From Patagioenas fasciata (Eukaryota; Chordata; Aves; Columbiformes; Columbidae), in contig NC_092560.1 of assembly GCF_037038585.1 (NCBI RefSeq), positions 57,800,049 to 57,864,048 on the forward strand: DNA of 64,000 bases, given 5' to 3'. This document shows positions 45,351 to 58,643 of this stretch, one piece after another. Position numbers and translations under genes: made by a program. Below the pieces are notes generated by a model. It saw nothing but the letters and a program-made list of their open reading frames with translations. It was not told where the DNA came from and did not search any database. Each line of letters opens with the position of its first letter. Within the stretch, counting starts at the first letter, position 1.

Positions 45351-48300
45351 ATGAATAAGTTTATCTTAAGGTGTTTCACTTCCCTGGTAGAAGACATTGC
45401 ATGTCCTTGATTACATGTCACTATATCATCATTAACACACAAGATACAAGATTGATACAAGAAACCCCACTGTTTCATTGTTTAGAAAATCTTACACCAG
45501 AAATACCATTATATACAACTGCATTTAAACTACAAAACCAAAGTAATTCTCCCAGTGCAGAGAACTACAGACTCAAATACATATTACCATGAGTTACACA
45601 GACAGCATTCCCTAGCAATATGTGTAATCTAACACCTTAGCTTTCCTTAAAATTTCTTTCCCCTTTAGGAAGGGAAGTGGATGAGGAGGCAGAGAAATCA
45701 TACTTAAGGTTAGAAGATCTGATACCACCATAAAATGCTTTATTTATTCAACAAGTAAGTTTCACTCAGATCAAACTGGCAGACAGAAAACCCCAGATGA
45801 CCTACCTGACCTTCTGGTGAGGGAAGAAGGAGAAATTGTACAACTACAGTTTATGTTAAAACTCTAAAAGAAGCTGTGCATGCCAGCAGACATTCAACAA
45901 ACAGATGTCAGTGTTACCACATAGATACAGCCCAGGAGGAGAGAGGAAGGAAGGAAAGCTCCATTTCATGGAAGCTTTCCCTGTAGTAACTATACTAGCA
46001 ATAAATTCTTACAAATAAGGGTGGATTACACCGTGGCTTGTTAAAAATTGATCTGTAAGTCATGCTAAACAAACCAGAAGATTATTGTCAATTACCACAA
46101 ACTATCAAAAAAGAGTGTTCAGTTAGATCAGTTTCTTCACAAACAGTGAAGCTAAAACGGAAACACTGTGTGTTTGTATCTTTGAACATATTCTTAGGCA
46201 TCTCAGCAGTTCTTCCTGCACTGGGCATTGAAGTTTCTGACAAAGCATAAGAAGCCTGTTAACTTTCTGCTTTGCAAAACTATCAAAGCAACTGTCACTT
46301 TATCAACATTTAACAGGCAGACAGGAACAGCTTACTGTACCCTAGATGTTGACAGTGTTTCATTAGCAACTTAAAACGGTACTTCTGCTATGAAGTTGAC
46401 AACAGAATTAAAGATGAACAAAAACAAAAAGCAACCTCAAATTCCTGAAGGCATCAACAACAAAAAAGCTCTCCCCGAGGCCTACTCAGAAAAAGACCAG
46501 ACAGTAGTCACGAAATGCATTTCATGCTCTCTCTGAAACATAGATACAAAAAGGACAGAAATTTCAATACACATTAAGGTACATTTGCCATAACACAGAC
46601 AACACGAAGAGAAAGATATGCACTAATGGACATTAAAGGCTTCGTAAGGACTCCTTCCCTTGCAAAAGTGGGGATTGAAAGAATGTTCTGCAGAAGTCAG
46701 CTGCATGCTTTCAGTTTCTCTTATCAGTCTAAGAGAAGACCCTTTTTACCGTTGTCGAATGCAAAAATCTCAGTAAAACGGGAGGCAGAAATCAGGAAAA
46801 CAGACATTATTTTCAAGTGCTGTTCTAACATCTGAGCACATTTTATGATGCAATTTCTATTCTACAGATCGTTACATTCAAAAAACCAAAATGGTTGGAC
46901 AATGCAGAAATACAGCTGTTTGTTTTAACAATTATAAGAAGGGAAATGTGTGTCTGACAAAGACTTACGTTACTTCTGCATTGAATTGTTATGAATAGCA
47001 CAGTACACAGTTGACTCAATTTAAAATACACAATAGTTAAATAAACTTACTAGATATGATCAGCACAGTCTGAATTTTACTACATGATCTGTCACAATTC
47101 AGCTTCTTAGAAGATTTGTTTAAGTAATAAACAATTTACTATGATAAAGCTGTTAAGAATACAACTTTGTGCTGGAGATCAGGACTTAGCTTCCTTGCAA
47201 TGAAGAATACACACACTGGGACCTTTCTGCTTCAAATCCACAGCAAACTAATCTTTCTCTATGGATTCAGCTGCAGCAGCTAAGTGGAAAAAAAAAAAAA
47301 AGTACAAGACACTCATCACTTGCAATTTATCTCAGAAGACTTTTCCAGAAATATTTTTAAAAATTCAGCTAGGAACAACAAACTCAGATCTGCCTTGTTT
47401 TTAGGGAGAGTTGAGTTGATACACAGTTCACAAATGCAAATATTTCTCTTATAAAATTATTCTTTTGCAGCAAAAGAAATCGTGTGTCATTCACTTCTAA
47501 GACATCTTGTTGAAAATGCTACAGTAAAGGAAACTTTAGCTAATTTGGGAAATTTTACTAAGTAGCAGCTGGCTGTTCCATTTGCAATTTACCAGCTCCA
47601 GTTTCACAGTGCAATAGGACAGTATACCCTATTCTCTCCTCAGTCCAGGCACAATAAGCAAAGAAACACATCTATGTAACAGCACGAATTTAAGAGCTGC
47701 TTTCTTCTCAGTAAGAACATTGAACATGAAATCTAGCCCATGCATTAAAGCATTACCAACAAAAATTATTATTAGTGTGTGAAGCAAAGTTAGTTACCTG
47801 GATTTTTTATTTTAGTTTATTCAATCGAAAAAACCATAGATTTTCTCCCTTATGAAGGACAATAGAATTCAAATGTGTGAGAACAATAAGCAAAAGTGTC
47901 TATGCCTGATTTGACACAATGCACAAGTGCCACTAGTGTCTGGAGGAGCGGTGGTGTGGGGAAGGAACAGTTGTCCTTGTCTGAATCTTTTTCTGCTTTC
48001 ATATACTCGCCAGTTAATGCAACTATAAGCAAACAAGATGATATTGCAACGTATATCCCTTCAGTGCCTCACAAATTAATTTGACCATTTAAAGCAAGGC
48101 TTTTAGTGTAAAACATACTGAAACATACTGTTAACTTGCCATCAGATCAAAAGTCATTAAAGGTGTGCTGGTAATTAATGGCAGCCCCACAAAGCCATCA
48201 AGCAATTCTATCTAAGCAAGCAAGCAAATAATTAACACTAAATCTGGAAAAAAAGAAAAATTGCAAACAAAAGAAGTCTTGAAACAATACCAGAGAAAGT

Positions 48301-51300
48301 TAAAAGAAATCACCAATACCTTTTCCCTACCCTCACTTCAAAAAATACCCTGCAACAACCCAAACTATATATTCCTTCATTGCACTTGATTCCATGTACT
48401 CAAGTATCTCATAATTGTTATTTGTGTCACAGAGGTAGGCGCCCAAGTTTGCTGACAAACTCCTTGCTTATTTACAGGTAACAAAATAAATTGAGACAGA
48501 AGACTGAAACACTGTTTTTCCAGGAAGTGCTGAAAATCAGGCATGAAAATGATCCTTTGCAGTATTTAGAAATTTCTGTGAAGTAATTCCTGATATAGGA
48601 AATGATGCCATACTATCATAATTATTATACTGTTCCTCATTTCCACAAGCTCAAACTGCTCTATGTGGCAATATTTCACTTGTGAAGCCAACCTATGAGG
48701 CAGGCTTGAAAGGCATCCTTACTTCTGCTGGATCCAAAATTTTCCCAGCTGACACTGACTATGTTGTTGCTACGGTGCAACAGAGATCTGCTTCAACTTT
48801 TTCCCCTTCCATTTGGGTTAAAACACTTCAAATTTTTCTTTTTTTTTTTTTTTTTTTAAGAGTCAATACTAGATCAAACCTATGGAACAAGTTTAAATTC
48901 TAACTTCTATATTTGTTTCCCCACTTCTTTTAGCCATTACTCATTGGAAGTGGCTTTCAGATTTCTCACTTCATAGTAAATCCTGTGTAGTATTTTTTAA
49001 TGCCAGTGTATCTAGGACACCTTCCTAACTCACATACGAAACACAGTGTAAATGGTTGTCTGATGGAAAATTTCATACCAATCTACAGGTTAAGATTTGT
49101 GCATCTGCAATGAACGCAAACTGCAAAGTTCTATAATTTCTCTGATTTTAAAATCTTAAGAAAATATCCCAGAAAATAATAAAACTAAGCACTTCACAAG
49201 ACCTCCTTGGTAGTAGATACTATTCAAAAATATGTCTTCAGTTTAAGGAACTTTGAACAACAGTATTAGACCCAGACATGGGTGCAATTAAGGAAGAATA
49301 GGTCCTTTATTTTTTAATCACATCTTTGAAAGGCATATATGTAATTTTGCACCTACAAGAACAGCATTGTTGAAGTTAGCATTCTTTGAGTGTCAGTGCT
49401 TTCAGGAAAAAACATCAAAATAAGAAACCCACTTCCCAAAGTCTGGTACAGAACTTAATTACAGAAATATTTTTTTCCTTAACTTTCACCCTACTGTTCA
49501 ATGCAGTGAAGAACAACAAATGTAAAATACTTGAAACATACGTGTACAAAGGCAAACCCAGAAAAATAGGCCATAAATGAAAATGCTGAACCAGCTCCAG
49601 AGTTTCAGACCTGCCTCTGTTCCTCCCCACATCCCACTGTCAGACACAAGTCCCTGCCAATGCAGTCTATGGGTTTTGAGGCTGGCTGAAACACCACCTT
49701 CTCTTGCAAAAGGCCCCAAAGCCTGACTGCTTGCACGTGTTGCCATTTTACCTTAGGACTAAGCTAGAAGAGTTTCTCAGTCACTTCACAACACTAAATT
49801 CACTAATTGAGATACTCTCCCTGTACTGTACTTTTAACAGGAATTTCTGAAATGAACACATACATTCCTGCAGCAAGTTTTTACTACAATTTATTACTAG
49901 TTTCTCATGAAAATTTTCCAGTAGTTTTGAACAATATGATGCCCAAGAATAAGAAAGGCACTAAGTCAATCTGTACCGTCAGGTGTGTCTTAATATAGTT
50001 TCTGGAACTTTTCCAGTTCATTTTATTTCAGTAGTCTAAGGGAAGGTTAACCTAACACTGAGTGAATCTTGTATTTCTGTTTAAAACCACCTAATAATTT
50101 CCTCATGCAACAACAAATTCTGGTCCATTAAAATGATGACCTTAAAGCTTAGTGGTTTTCAAATTGGTGGATAAAGCACCAACTAGTGTCTCTTCAAAAA
50201 CATTTACCAAAAAAACATCTCAAGCCAGTTACATACTTTAAGAACAGTAAAATTTTGGCATTATTCTTGGAAAATTCTTAACCACTTCTAAATTCAAATT
50301 AATAATGCAAGTAACATTTAATATTGTGCACTCAATCCTAAAAGACAGAATATGCCACATTACTTTGAGCAAGCTGGATGATAAACAGAGTCTTCTGTTA
50401 ATTTGTATCCACTGCCAGCTTCAGAAAAAGAGGGCATTACATTCCTGAAGAAGGTGAAAGACTACCAGTGACTGCTGTTCTGGATTGCTCTACTCTGTGC
50501 CTTCCCTTTACTAAAGCTTCCCAATTCCTATGGAAGTACCCACAGGAGAAATTTGGTTTTCTAAGAAACACTAAGCCTCCCAAAGCAGTTACCAAACGTA
50601 GGCATCACATTTAAGTAACTAATTCTATCTCTCAGCTATATTTAAAATCCAACCTTCACTTTCTGTATGAGAGATTCTAATCAAAGAGGGCACAGTGCAT
50701 AAAAAGAACAGAATATGTGTTCATCATCAGAAAACACATAAATCAAATACCAACAAACCAGAACTATCAATTGAAATTTTAAAGAAATTTGAGTAACTTG
50801 AAGGGTTTTCTGTATAAACATTCAGACATAATTATAACAACCTAGAAAGCAGCAAAAGAACACATTTGGAAACTCCACGATTAAAAACAACAGTGAATAA
50901 GAGCTATGACAGTTACTTTGGGGGAAAAAAAAAACCTACAATGAATAAGAATCCAACTGGATAAGAAAAAAATGAAGAAGCTGCTAGCTAGAAGCTTTGA
51001 TATGGTTTGTAAGCCTATTCAAGTTCCGGTGTGTACTTAAGGCACAGGTGAGGACTGACTCACCTAATGCTTTTTGGTTTTTGGATTTGCTGAAGCACAA
51101 CTCATTTCTGTTTGAACTGATTTCTGTAATTCTCTGTACACTAAATTAGGCTAGAGTACTTTCACATAGTAAAAAAACCCTAAACTTCAGCAGCTCAAGA
51201 CCATCCTTTGTAGCTTTATCTATTTTTTTCCTTCTGAAGCAAGTTATTAGTTGCTTGCTCTCCGTACTAGACTCATTCTACCAATTTAAAATTTTAAAAC

Positions 51301-52065
51301 TGATTTCATTTATTTGCAAGCAGCTATAACTGACTCAAAAAATGGCAAAATGAAAATTAAGAGCTATAGTAATTATCTTCAAGAACACTAATTCTCAATG
51401 GGAAAGCTCAAATTGTCAGATCTGCCCTATAAAGTTTTCTTCCAAAAGCTTCACAGGTGTTTTTTGCAGAAACAGTCACAAGAGAAACCTCAACAGGCTG
51501 TCTGTTGTCCACACCTCCATAATCTATCAGAGCATTTAATATCAGAGTACACATAAAAATCAGCAGTAACCTAAAACAGAGTGGGTCTTATTTTTTTTAA
51601 GCAACACATTTGAAAATAAGAAACACAAAACACAAGCCAGGACTGTGACTCGTAGCTGTAATAACCACTCTAGTAATGAAACAGACAAAAATGGTAGGAA
51701 ATAAAAGTGCAAGGTTTCACCGAACCAACTTCAGAAAGCAGGTATTATTCCTCCCTGTTACAGAGGAAATATCTTTCACCCAAAGGAAATCAATAACAAC
51801 AACTGAATCTGAAGTCATTCCCTGAGGTGCTACCACGTAAGCTTTTACTCATCAGCAGTGCTTCAGCATATGGAAGGATAAAGCAGTAACAAATTAAACA
51901 TAATCGCCAAGCAGCCTGAGCAAAGTGGCAGCTGTACCAGTTCATAGTCCCACTTGTGACTACTCTGCTGTGTTGTGACTCTACTGAATAGACTTTCAAC
52001 CATAGTTAAAAAAAACCGTGTTAACATGGCATAGTACAAATCCACACCAGAATTTGATTATTACA

Positions 52066-53003
52066 AATTCATAGCATAATTTAGGTTGGAAAAGACCTTT
52101 AAGATCATCAAGTCCAACTGTTAACCTAACACTGCCAAGTCCACCACTAAACCATGTCCCACAGCACCACATCTACACATCTTAAATACCTGCAGGGACA
52201 GTGACCCCACCACTTCCCTGGACAGCCTGTTTCAATGCCTGACAACCCTTTCTGAAAAGAAATTCTTCCTAATATCCAATCTCAACCTTCCCTCACACAA
52301 CTTGCGTCCCTTTCCTCTTGTTCTGTCACTTGTTACTTTGTAGAAGAGACCAACATGCTCCATATGCTACAACCTCCTTTCAGGTAGTTGCAGAGAGCGA
52401 TAAGGTCTCCCCTCAGCCTCCTTTTCTCCAGGCTAAACAGCCCCAGTTCCCTCAGCCGCTGCTCATCAGACTCATGCTCCAGACCCCTCAACAGCTTTGC
52501 TGCCCTTCTCTGCGCTCTCTCCAGCATCTCTGTGTCCTTCTTATGATGAGGAGCCCAAAACTGAACACAGGATTCAAGGTGGGGACACACCAGTGCTGAG
52601 TACAGTGGCACTATCACTTCTCTAGTCCTGCTGGCCACACTATTCCTGGTATAAGCCAGGATGCTGTTGGCCATTTTGGCCACCTGGGCACACTGCTGGC
52701 TCATGTTCAGCCACTGTCAATCAACACCCCCAGATCCCTCTCTGCCAGGCAGCTTTCCAGACACTCTTCCCCAAGCCTGTAGTGCTGCCTGGGGTTGTTG
52801 GGACCCAAGTGCAGGACCCCAGCACTTGGCCTTGTTGAATCTCATACAATTGGCCTCAGCCCATAGATTCATGGTGTCAAAGGCTTTACTCAAGTCTAAG
52901 TACATAATATCCACAGCCTCATCCACTGAGCAGGTCTCCTTGTCATAGAAGGAGATCAGGCTGGTCAAGCAGGACCTGCCTTTCACAAACCCATGCATAA
53001 CCC
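52066..53003 (-). mobile_element. CR1 LINE with an internal deletion
   Basis: About 0.94 kb. On minus it reads HGFVKGRSCLTSLISFYDKE, VDIMYLDLSKAFDTMN, then jumps directly to [15 protein letters not shown], later [19 protein letters not shown] and [19 protein letters not shown], and a CR1 3' end (GATGATCTTAAAGGTC). Compared with the copy at 43.6-44.7 kb, the middle of the RT with its FADD block is missing. Closely related to that copy and in the same orientation. Confidence 0.92.
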
Positions 53004-56000
53004 AATGTCACTTCCTCTACTTTGCTACACAACATAAGTTTTTTAGGCTTTATAAGAACAAAAAAGTGAGAAAAGAAATCTATGCCTCTTACAACTCTGT
53101 AAGGTGCTCTAGTTTAATGGCATAGTGACACATTAAGAGATTACTGAAATAATCTTATGTCAAATCAATGTGTGATCAGATGTCTCACAAGTTTAACTAC
53201 ATCATCAAAACACTTGTGCAAATATGCTGATTTTAAGGTCAAGGAAAAGTATGCTATTCTGAAAGACCTTTACAAGACAAATACCTAAGAAAGGAGGATA
53301 TAAAAAAAATTGCTTTAACACACAGATGAGTGCCTTATTAAATGTGAATAAAATATTCAAACATTAAGCAAACATTTGTGATCACTACAGATGTCAGACT
53401 TATTTTACTTCTTACCATGACAGCCTGTATCACAGAAGCAGTCTCTCAAAAATGAAATATTAACTGAGAAAGTATTCTCACTTCTTTAAACAAGTGTGTA
53501 AGTGCTTTTCAAATTGCTATGAAACTATAGCACATATATAAAAGACCAGAAATAAAAGTAGTTTCCAGGAAACACTGGTGGAACTACGGTTTGGGAAAAG
53601 TCTGTGTCTGAAACAAGCCATGCCCTTGTGTCTTACTAATGGACTCTTTATGGAAACACTTTTCTCAACAAGTCATCTTACACCAAGTACTGGCCTGGCT
53701 GTGAACTAGAAGCTGAAGACTGATGTCATCCATTGAATTAATTGCTACACTAACCAGACAGGCAATCTGTGACTAGGGTGATGGAGCCTCAAGTCCATGC
53801 AGATGTTCGAAGGAAGACACACCATTGAACTGTAGCTGGAAGAAGGCTGACTTAAGCCCTGGCTGCATAGGACCAGTAAAGAACACACTGTCATGTAATC
53901 CCATCCTGAAAAACTGAAGGCACCTGCATAGTAAGCTTCATTCATATTTCTAACAACAAATACTATGTGAACTTTCAGACAACATGATGCAAACTGTATC
54001 TCTTTGAACACTGCAGACAACACTTTCAGAAGACAGCTTTCTCATATACTTTCTTAATATGTCCAGGTTAATCACTAGCCAGACAGCCACACATCTACAC
54101 AAAGTTAGAAGCAAGTTGCTGTATGAATATGGAATACCACAGTTCTCAGTTTTTACACCCTGACTGCCCATTGGCAGCTTCTGAAAGACTGATGTAGTTA
54201 AAATGAAAGAGCTAAACATTTTAAATCCTGTAATTATAGATTATTTTAGTGACTGCAAACAAGTATACATTAACCCAACAAACTCTTATCAAAAGTCACC
54301 ATGGTAAGAACCAGCTACACTAACTGCTTCCATTGTAAGAGCCAGATTTATCCCCTCCCAGTTATAAAAACATGCCATTTATTTGAACATGGAAAGGGAG
54401 TAACAGTGCTAGACCCTTATTGTCTCATTTCCCATTTCCTTTTAGGTATCAAAATGCAGACCTTGCCATAAAAAGGCTCAGGAATGCAATGAAGCACACA
54501 TTGGGCCTTCAGGAATAAAAATGAGATGTTGGTTCTTTGAAGGTAACTTAGCAGTAGAAAGAGCAAGGTCTACATAATATTTTTTGTTTTCCAAAAGTGG
54601 CTATAAAGAAATCTGAGGAAAGATTGCACAGACTGACTACTACTGACACATGCCAAAACCTCACCCATTTGTAACTACAATGAGAATTTTGACTGCATTT
54701 ATGTTTACCCACTAATTATTTGTGGTTTCAAGAAAACAAAAAAACCCCAAAAAACTAAAAACTAAAATTTCATTTAAGGTAAAATCCATACGCCTGTTTT
54801 ATGCCTCCACCAAATCATACAATGTATTTGTCATGTTTGCTGCACAATAAAGTGTTTTGAAATCCAGAGACAGTGTCTTCTCCCCCAGAGATTAACTGAA
54901 AATACTTATGCAAGTGGTCCTTTCTTAAGGTAGCAGCTCCCATAACACAAGCTGTGTTCTCCCCACAGAGGGGAGACAAAGCACAGCTGGTCTCAACTAG
55001 TAAAACCAGTAGAGTTCTTTCGCAGAGGTGACAAGCTTTCACAGATCTGAAAATGCCGCAGTTGCATAAATCGGTCCTCTATCTTCTTTTGGCTTTGTAC
55101 CAGTCCTGTTTACCTACTTACTACCTGTGCAAATCAGGGGGATGTGTAGCCCCTTTGGCTCTATGAACAGAGAAATTTAATGTACATTTTGTACCAATGG
55201 TAAGAAAAAGAAAATGAATTTGTTCAGCAGTCTTTCACTTAGAAACATGAATAGAAACAGAGCTGAAGTATTTCCCAATAAGCCAGAAGAGGCAAACTGG
55301 GTATTTTTTCAAAATCTTATGGCTCCTTAAGTACAGCTATTTATACTTAAGAAGGTCCTACGTATATTAAAGAATTTAAAAAAAAAAAAAAAGAAAAAAG
55401 GAAAAACAATCATATTCTTACTTTTGACAACTTTTATTTCACTCTCACATCCTTTGAATCAGGGTTTTAATCATGACAGAAACTCGCTGTTTTTAGATAT
55501 TTCACAAATCACCATGCACCAAAACACTATCAGCACGGCCTATGCAGAAGCAACAAAATAGTGCTAAACACGTGGATGCAGCCATTCTGTTAGAACCAGG
55601 AGGTCTTGCAGTTTGTAACACATATTACACTACCAGATCTTGCATCCTTCTTTTTCCTCGGCTCTACAGGTACCTGCTGCCTGAAGCACCAGAGATGGTC
55701 CATCTCACTAACCTTATGAGTCCCACACCAAGTTTTATGTAGCTGAGAGCCACAAGATGCACAGAACTTACCTACTCATCATGAATACAACAGGTTTTAT
55801 GCCAGCATCACCTTGCTGCCTGTAGCCTTACAGAGCTGAGAAGCAGAGAAACTTCACTCAGAACTCTACAGGAGTCACATGTGGGCATAGTGGCAACTGG
55901 GGGTCCTGATTTTCCTTTGAATTGGGATTCATGTTTCGAATGAAACCCATATTAGAGAAGTCTCACCTACTCAGTGATAAACCTTGCCTTATTTCAACCT

Positions 56001-58189
56001 AATTTGCCAATACCACAAATGGGATTAGATATACAAGAAGTGAACACTTGCTGACAAAGAACACCAGTAAAGCCTACAAGGCTTCACCATCGCATATGGT
56101 TTTTACAACAGGTTCACTCACAAGATCAAAACCTGTATTTTTGTTTAAGTCCCAGCTATTTATGATTATTTACATCTCAGCTACTTAAGCACATGTACTT
56201 TGAAGACAATGGAAATACTTATGCACACAAAGCTAAGCTGCTGCCTGAATATAAATGCTTTTTTTAAAAAAAATAATTTTTTTCAATTCAGAAGAAGTCA
56301 GAGACCCATTTTGATGATACTCCTATGGAACTTTGTCTACGTGGTGGAAGCTGGCAGATTTCCTGCTAGTTCCTCTTGCTAGCTCCTCGGCAGTCAACCC
56401 TGCGGGCTGAAAGAAAGCCAAAAGCCTATAAGTTCTGGCTGTGCTCTCCCTTGCAGTCTTGATTCCCAGGGTCTACAAGTGCCCTGCCCTGGCACAGGAC
56501 CTATATTCCCTTTGCAGTCAATTTAAAAATACAGGAATGGCCGATTTCTAAATGCTAAAGCAACTGTCCTCTGTTTGGCTTCACTGGGCATCCTCACTAG
56601 TGGCAGAACTGTAAAATACTGCCACAAACATGAAGCTCAGAGCAGGTAAGAACAAGCTAACAGGAGAGCATATTAATTTTCTGCTTAGGTACTATGGAGA
56701 ATGATATACTTCAGCATATTTACCCAGACAAGATGGTCTACTACTGTACCCAAACACGCTGGAACTTAAACATATGCTTAAAAGACAAAACTGAAGACAA
56801 ATTAGCTCTATTCCTCTTACCATTCACACATATAACTTTGTAAAAATCTAATATATACTTCAAAATTTTCAATGTAAGTAATGTAATATCAAGACTAAGT
56901 ATAATTATACTCCAAATGAGTTCAGAAATATGAACATTAAATAATTTCATTAGTTTAATACCATTAATCAGACAAAATAGAGGGAAGATTTGGTTTAAAA
57001 CAGTACCTTTCTCAGAAAAGGCAAAGTTTTATAAAGGTTTGTGATATTATTAGTAAACTTACATTATACACAGAATGCCAAAAGCAGCAGCCAAGGGAAG
57101 TTACTGATACTGATATATTTGTTGCAGACATTTGAATCAGATAGAGACCTTCCTAATGGACATCCTATAGAGCAACTTTCAGCTCAAAGCCTTCCAACAT
57201 TTGTTTTTCCCTTCAGAGGCTTCCAGCTTCCACTGCAGAAAAAAAAAAACAGAATTTGCAGGAGAGTTTAGGACTGCATTCTGCAAGCTCTGATGTCTTT
57301 ATTGAACAGAAAAAAAGGTTGGCCTGAGAAATTATTTTGGGTTGAAATGACAAGCACCGCAGGTACAAAGAAACACTTCACATTTATTTTACTGATCTGT
57401 TACTTTCTAACCTTTTCCCCTATGTTTTCCTTTCCCAAGGGAGTCCCTTCTGGCTTTGAACTACCTAAACAAGGAAAAAGCTTTATAAGAATGGAATCCT
57501 TCACTACCAACAAGAAAGCTGACATGACTGACAACAGTAACCACTGTGAATGGAGGCATGCTGACCTGCACTGGAAGCCAAATGCAGCGTCCAGGCATTA
57601 CAACACTGTAACCCACTGCAGCAATTCTAAATTGCCCTGTATCACCTCAGCCAAATGCTTTGCCAAGTGTTAATATCTCTCCTCACTCAGCTTGCTGAGA
57701 GGGTACCATCATATGCTGGTTTACAATCCTGAACATATCCATACATTAAATCACCTTACAACTTTGCACAGACAGAAGACATCTTAGTTTAATCCAAAAC
57801 ATTGTATTAACTCAGTTCCCTGATGGGCATTACCTGCCGGCTTTCCATAGAAAAAGGCAGTCTGAGTGCCATGTCAATATTTGGAATGACACAAAATAGA
57901 TCAGTCACCTAGTATTTTCTGCATGAGTTTGGCACAACACATCTCTAAGACGACAGCCCTGCAGACTGCCTGCGTCCCTCTCCGCCAGAGATCGGCGTGG
58001 CTTGGGGAGTTTCATCTCATGCCTTCTTGTACACAAGGCTGGGGGAGGGGAGGAAGGGAGCTCCTTCTCCTCCCTCTTCCTGTAACACTGTCTTAAAACA
58101 AATACAGACAACAATCTGCATGTCTTTGAGATTTCATCCCCCACGTACCCCACTCTTCCTCCCAATAGCCTCCGGGAGGGATAAGAGAC

Positions 58190-58242
58190 AAGGAACTGCA
58201 ACTCAGAGCAAGTTCTTGCTAGGGGAAGGAACTGCAACTCAG
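58190..58242. repeat. Two copies of a 17-bp sequence, period 36
   Basis: AAGGAACTGCAACTCAG occurs at 58190-58206 and again at 58226-58242. This suggests a local 36-bp duplication that has since diverged between the copies. Confidence 0.8.
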
Positions 58243-58618
58243 TCTTAGAAAGACGTTTGAAGAAGCTGTAAACAAGCAGAACATACTAGTGCAGGAGAGC
58301 ATGGCTTGCACCTTGGAGGTTCAAAGAGAAAGGTGGTTCTGCTGGTTGCAATGACCTTGCCAGAGCCAGCCAGCTGCCACTGCAGGGCAGGCAGCGAAGA
58401 GCCTGGCTGAGCTTTCTGGCCACTACAGGACAAACGCATTCTGCACTTACTATGGAAAACCTTATCAAAACCCCCACTGCCTGGCACTTCCTACTGGCTG
58501 GGGCACCCGATTGGTCTGCAGAGATTGGGTAATCTGCTGAGTTGAGCTGTTCATTACAAATAAATAGAGAACCTACAGTTAAAAACTCAACAAATCAATG
58601 TCTGTTATATATTTGCAG

Positions 58619-58643
58619 AATATATATATATATATATATATAT
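58619..58643. repeat. (TA)n simple repeat
   Basis: Uninterrupted run of about 12 TA units. Confidence 0.95.

Noticed and set aside
57293..57673. 126-codon plus-strand frame with a signal-peptide-like hydrophobic stretch and several C-terminal cysteines
   Set aside because: The cysteine spacing fits no family I know, including defensins. It lies antisense in an intron and shows no promoter or splice context. Probably chance.
57905..58237. Candidate for MAP3K1 exon 1 or an alternative first exon
   Set aside because: The translation has no similarity to the known Ala/Gly/Pro-rich N-terminus and no donor with matching phase was evident. GC content is too low for the expected exon.
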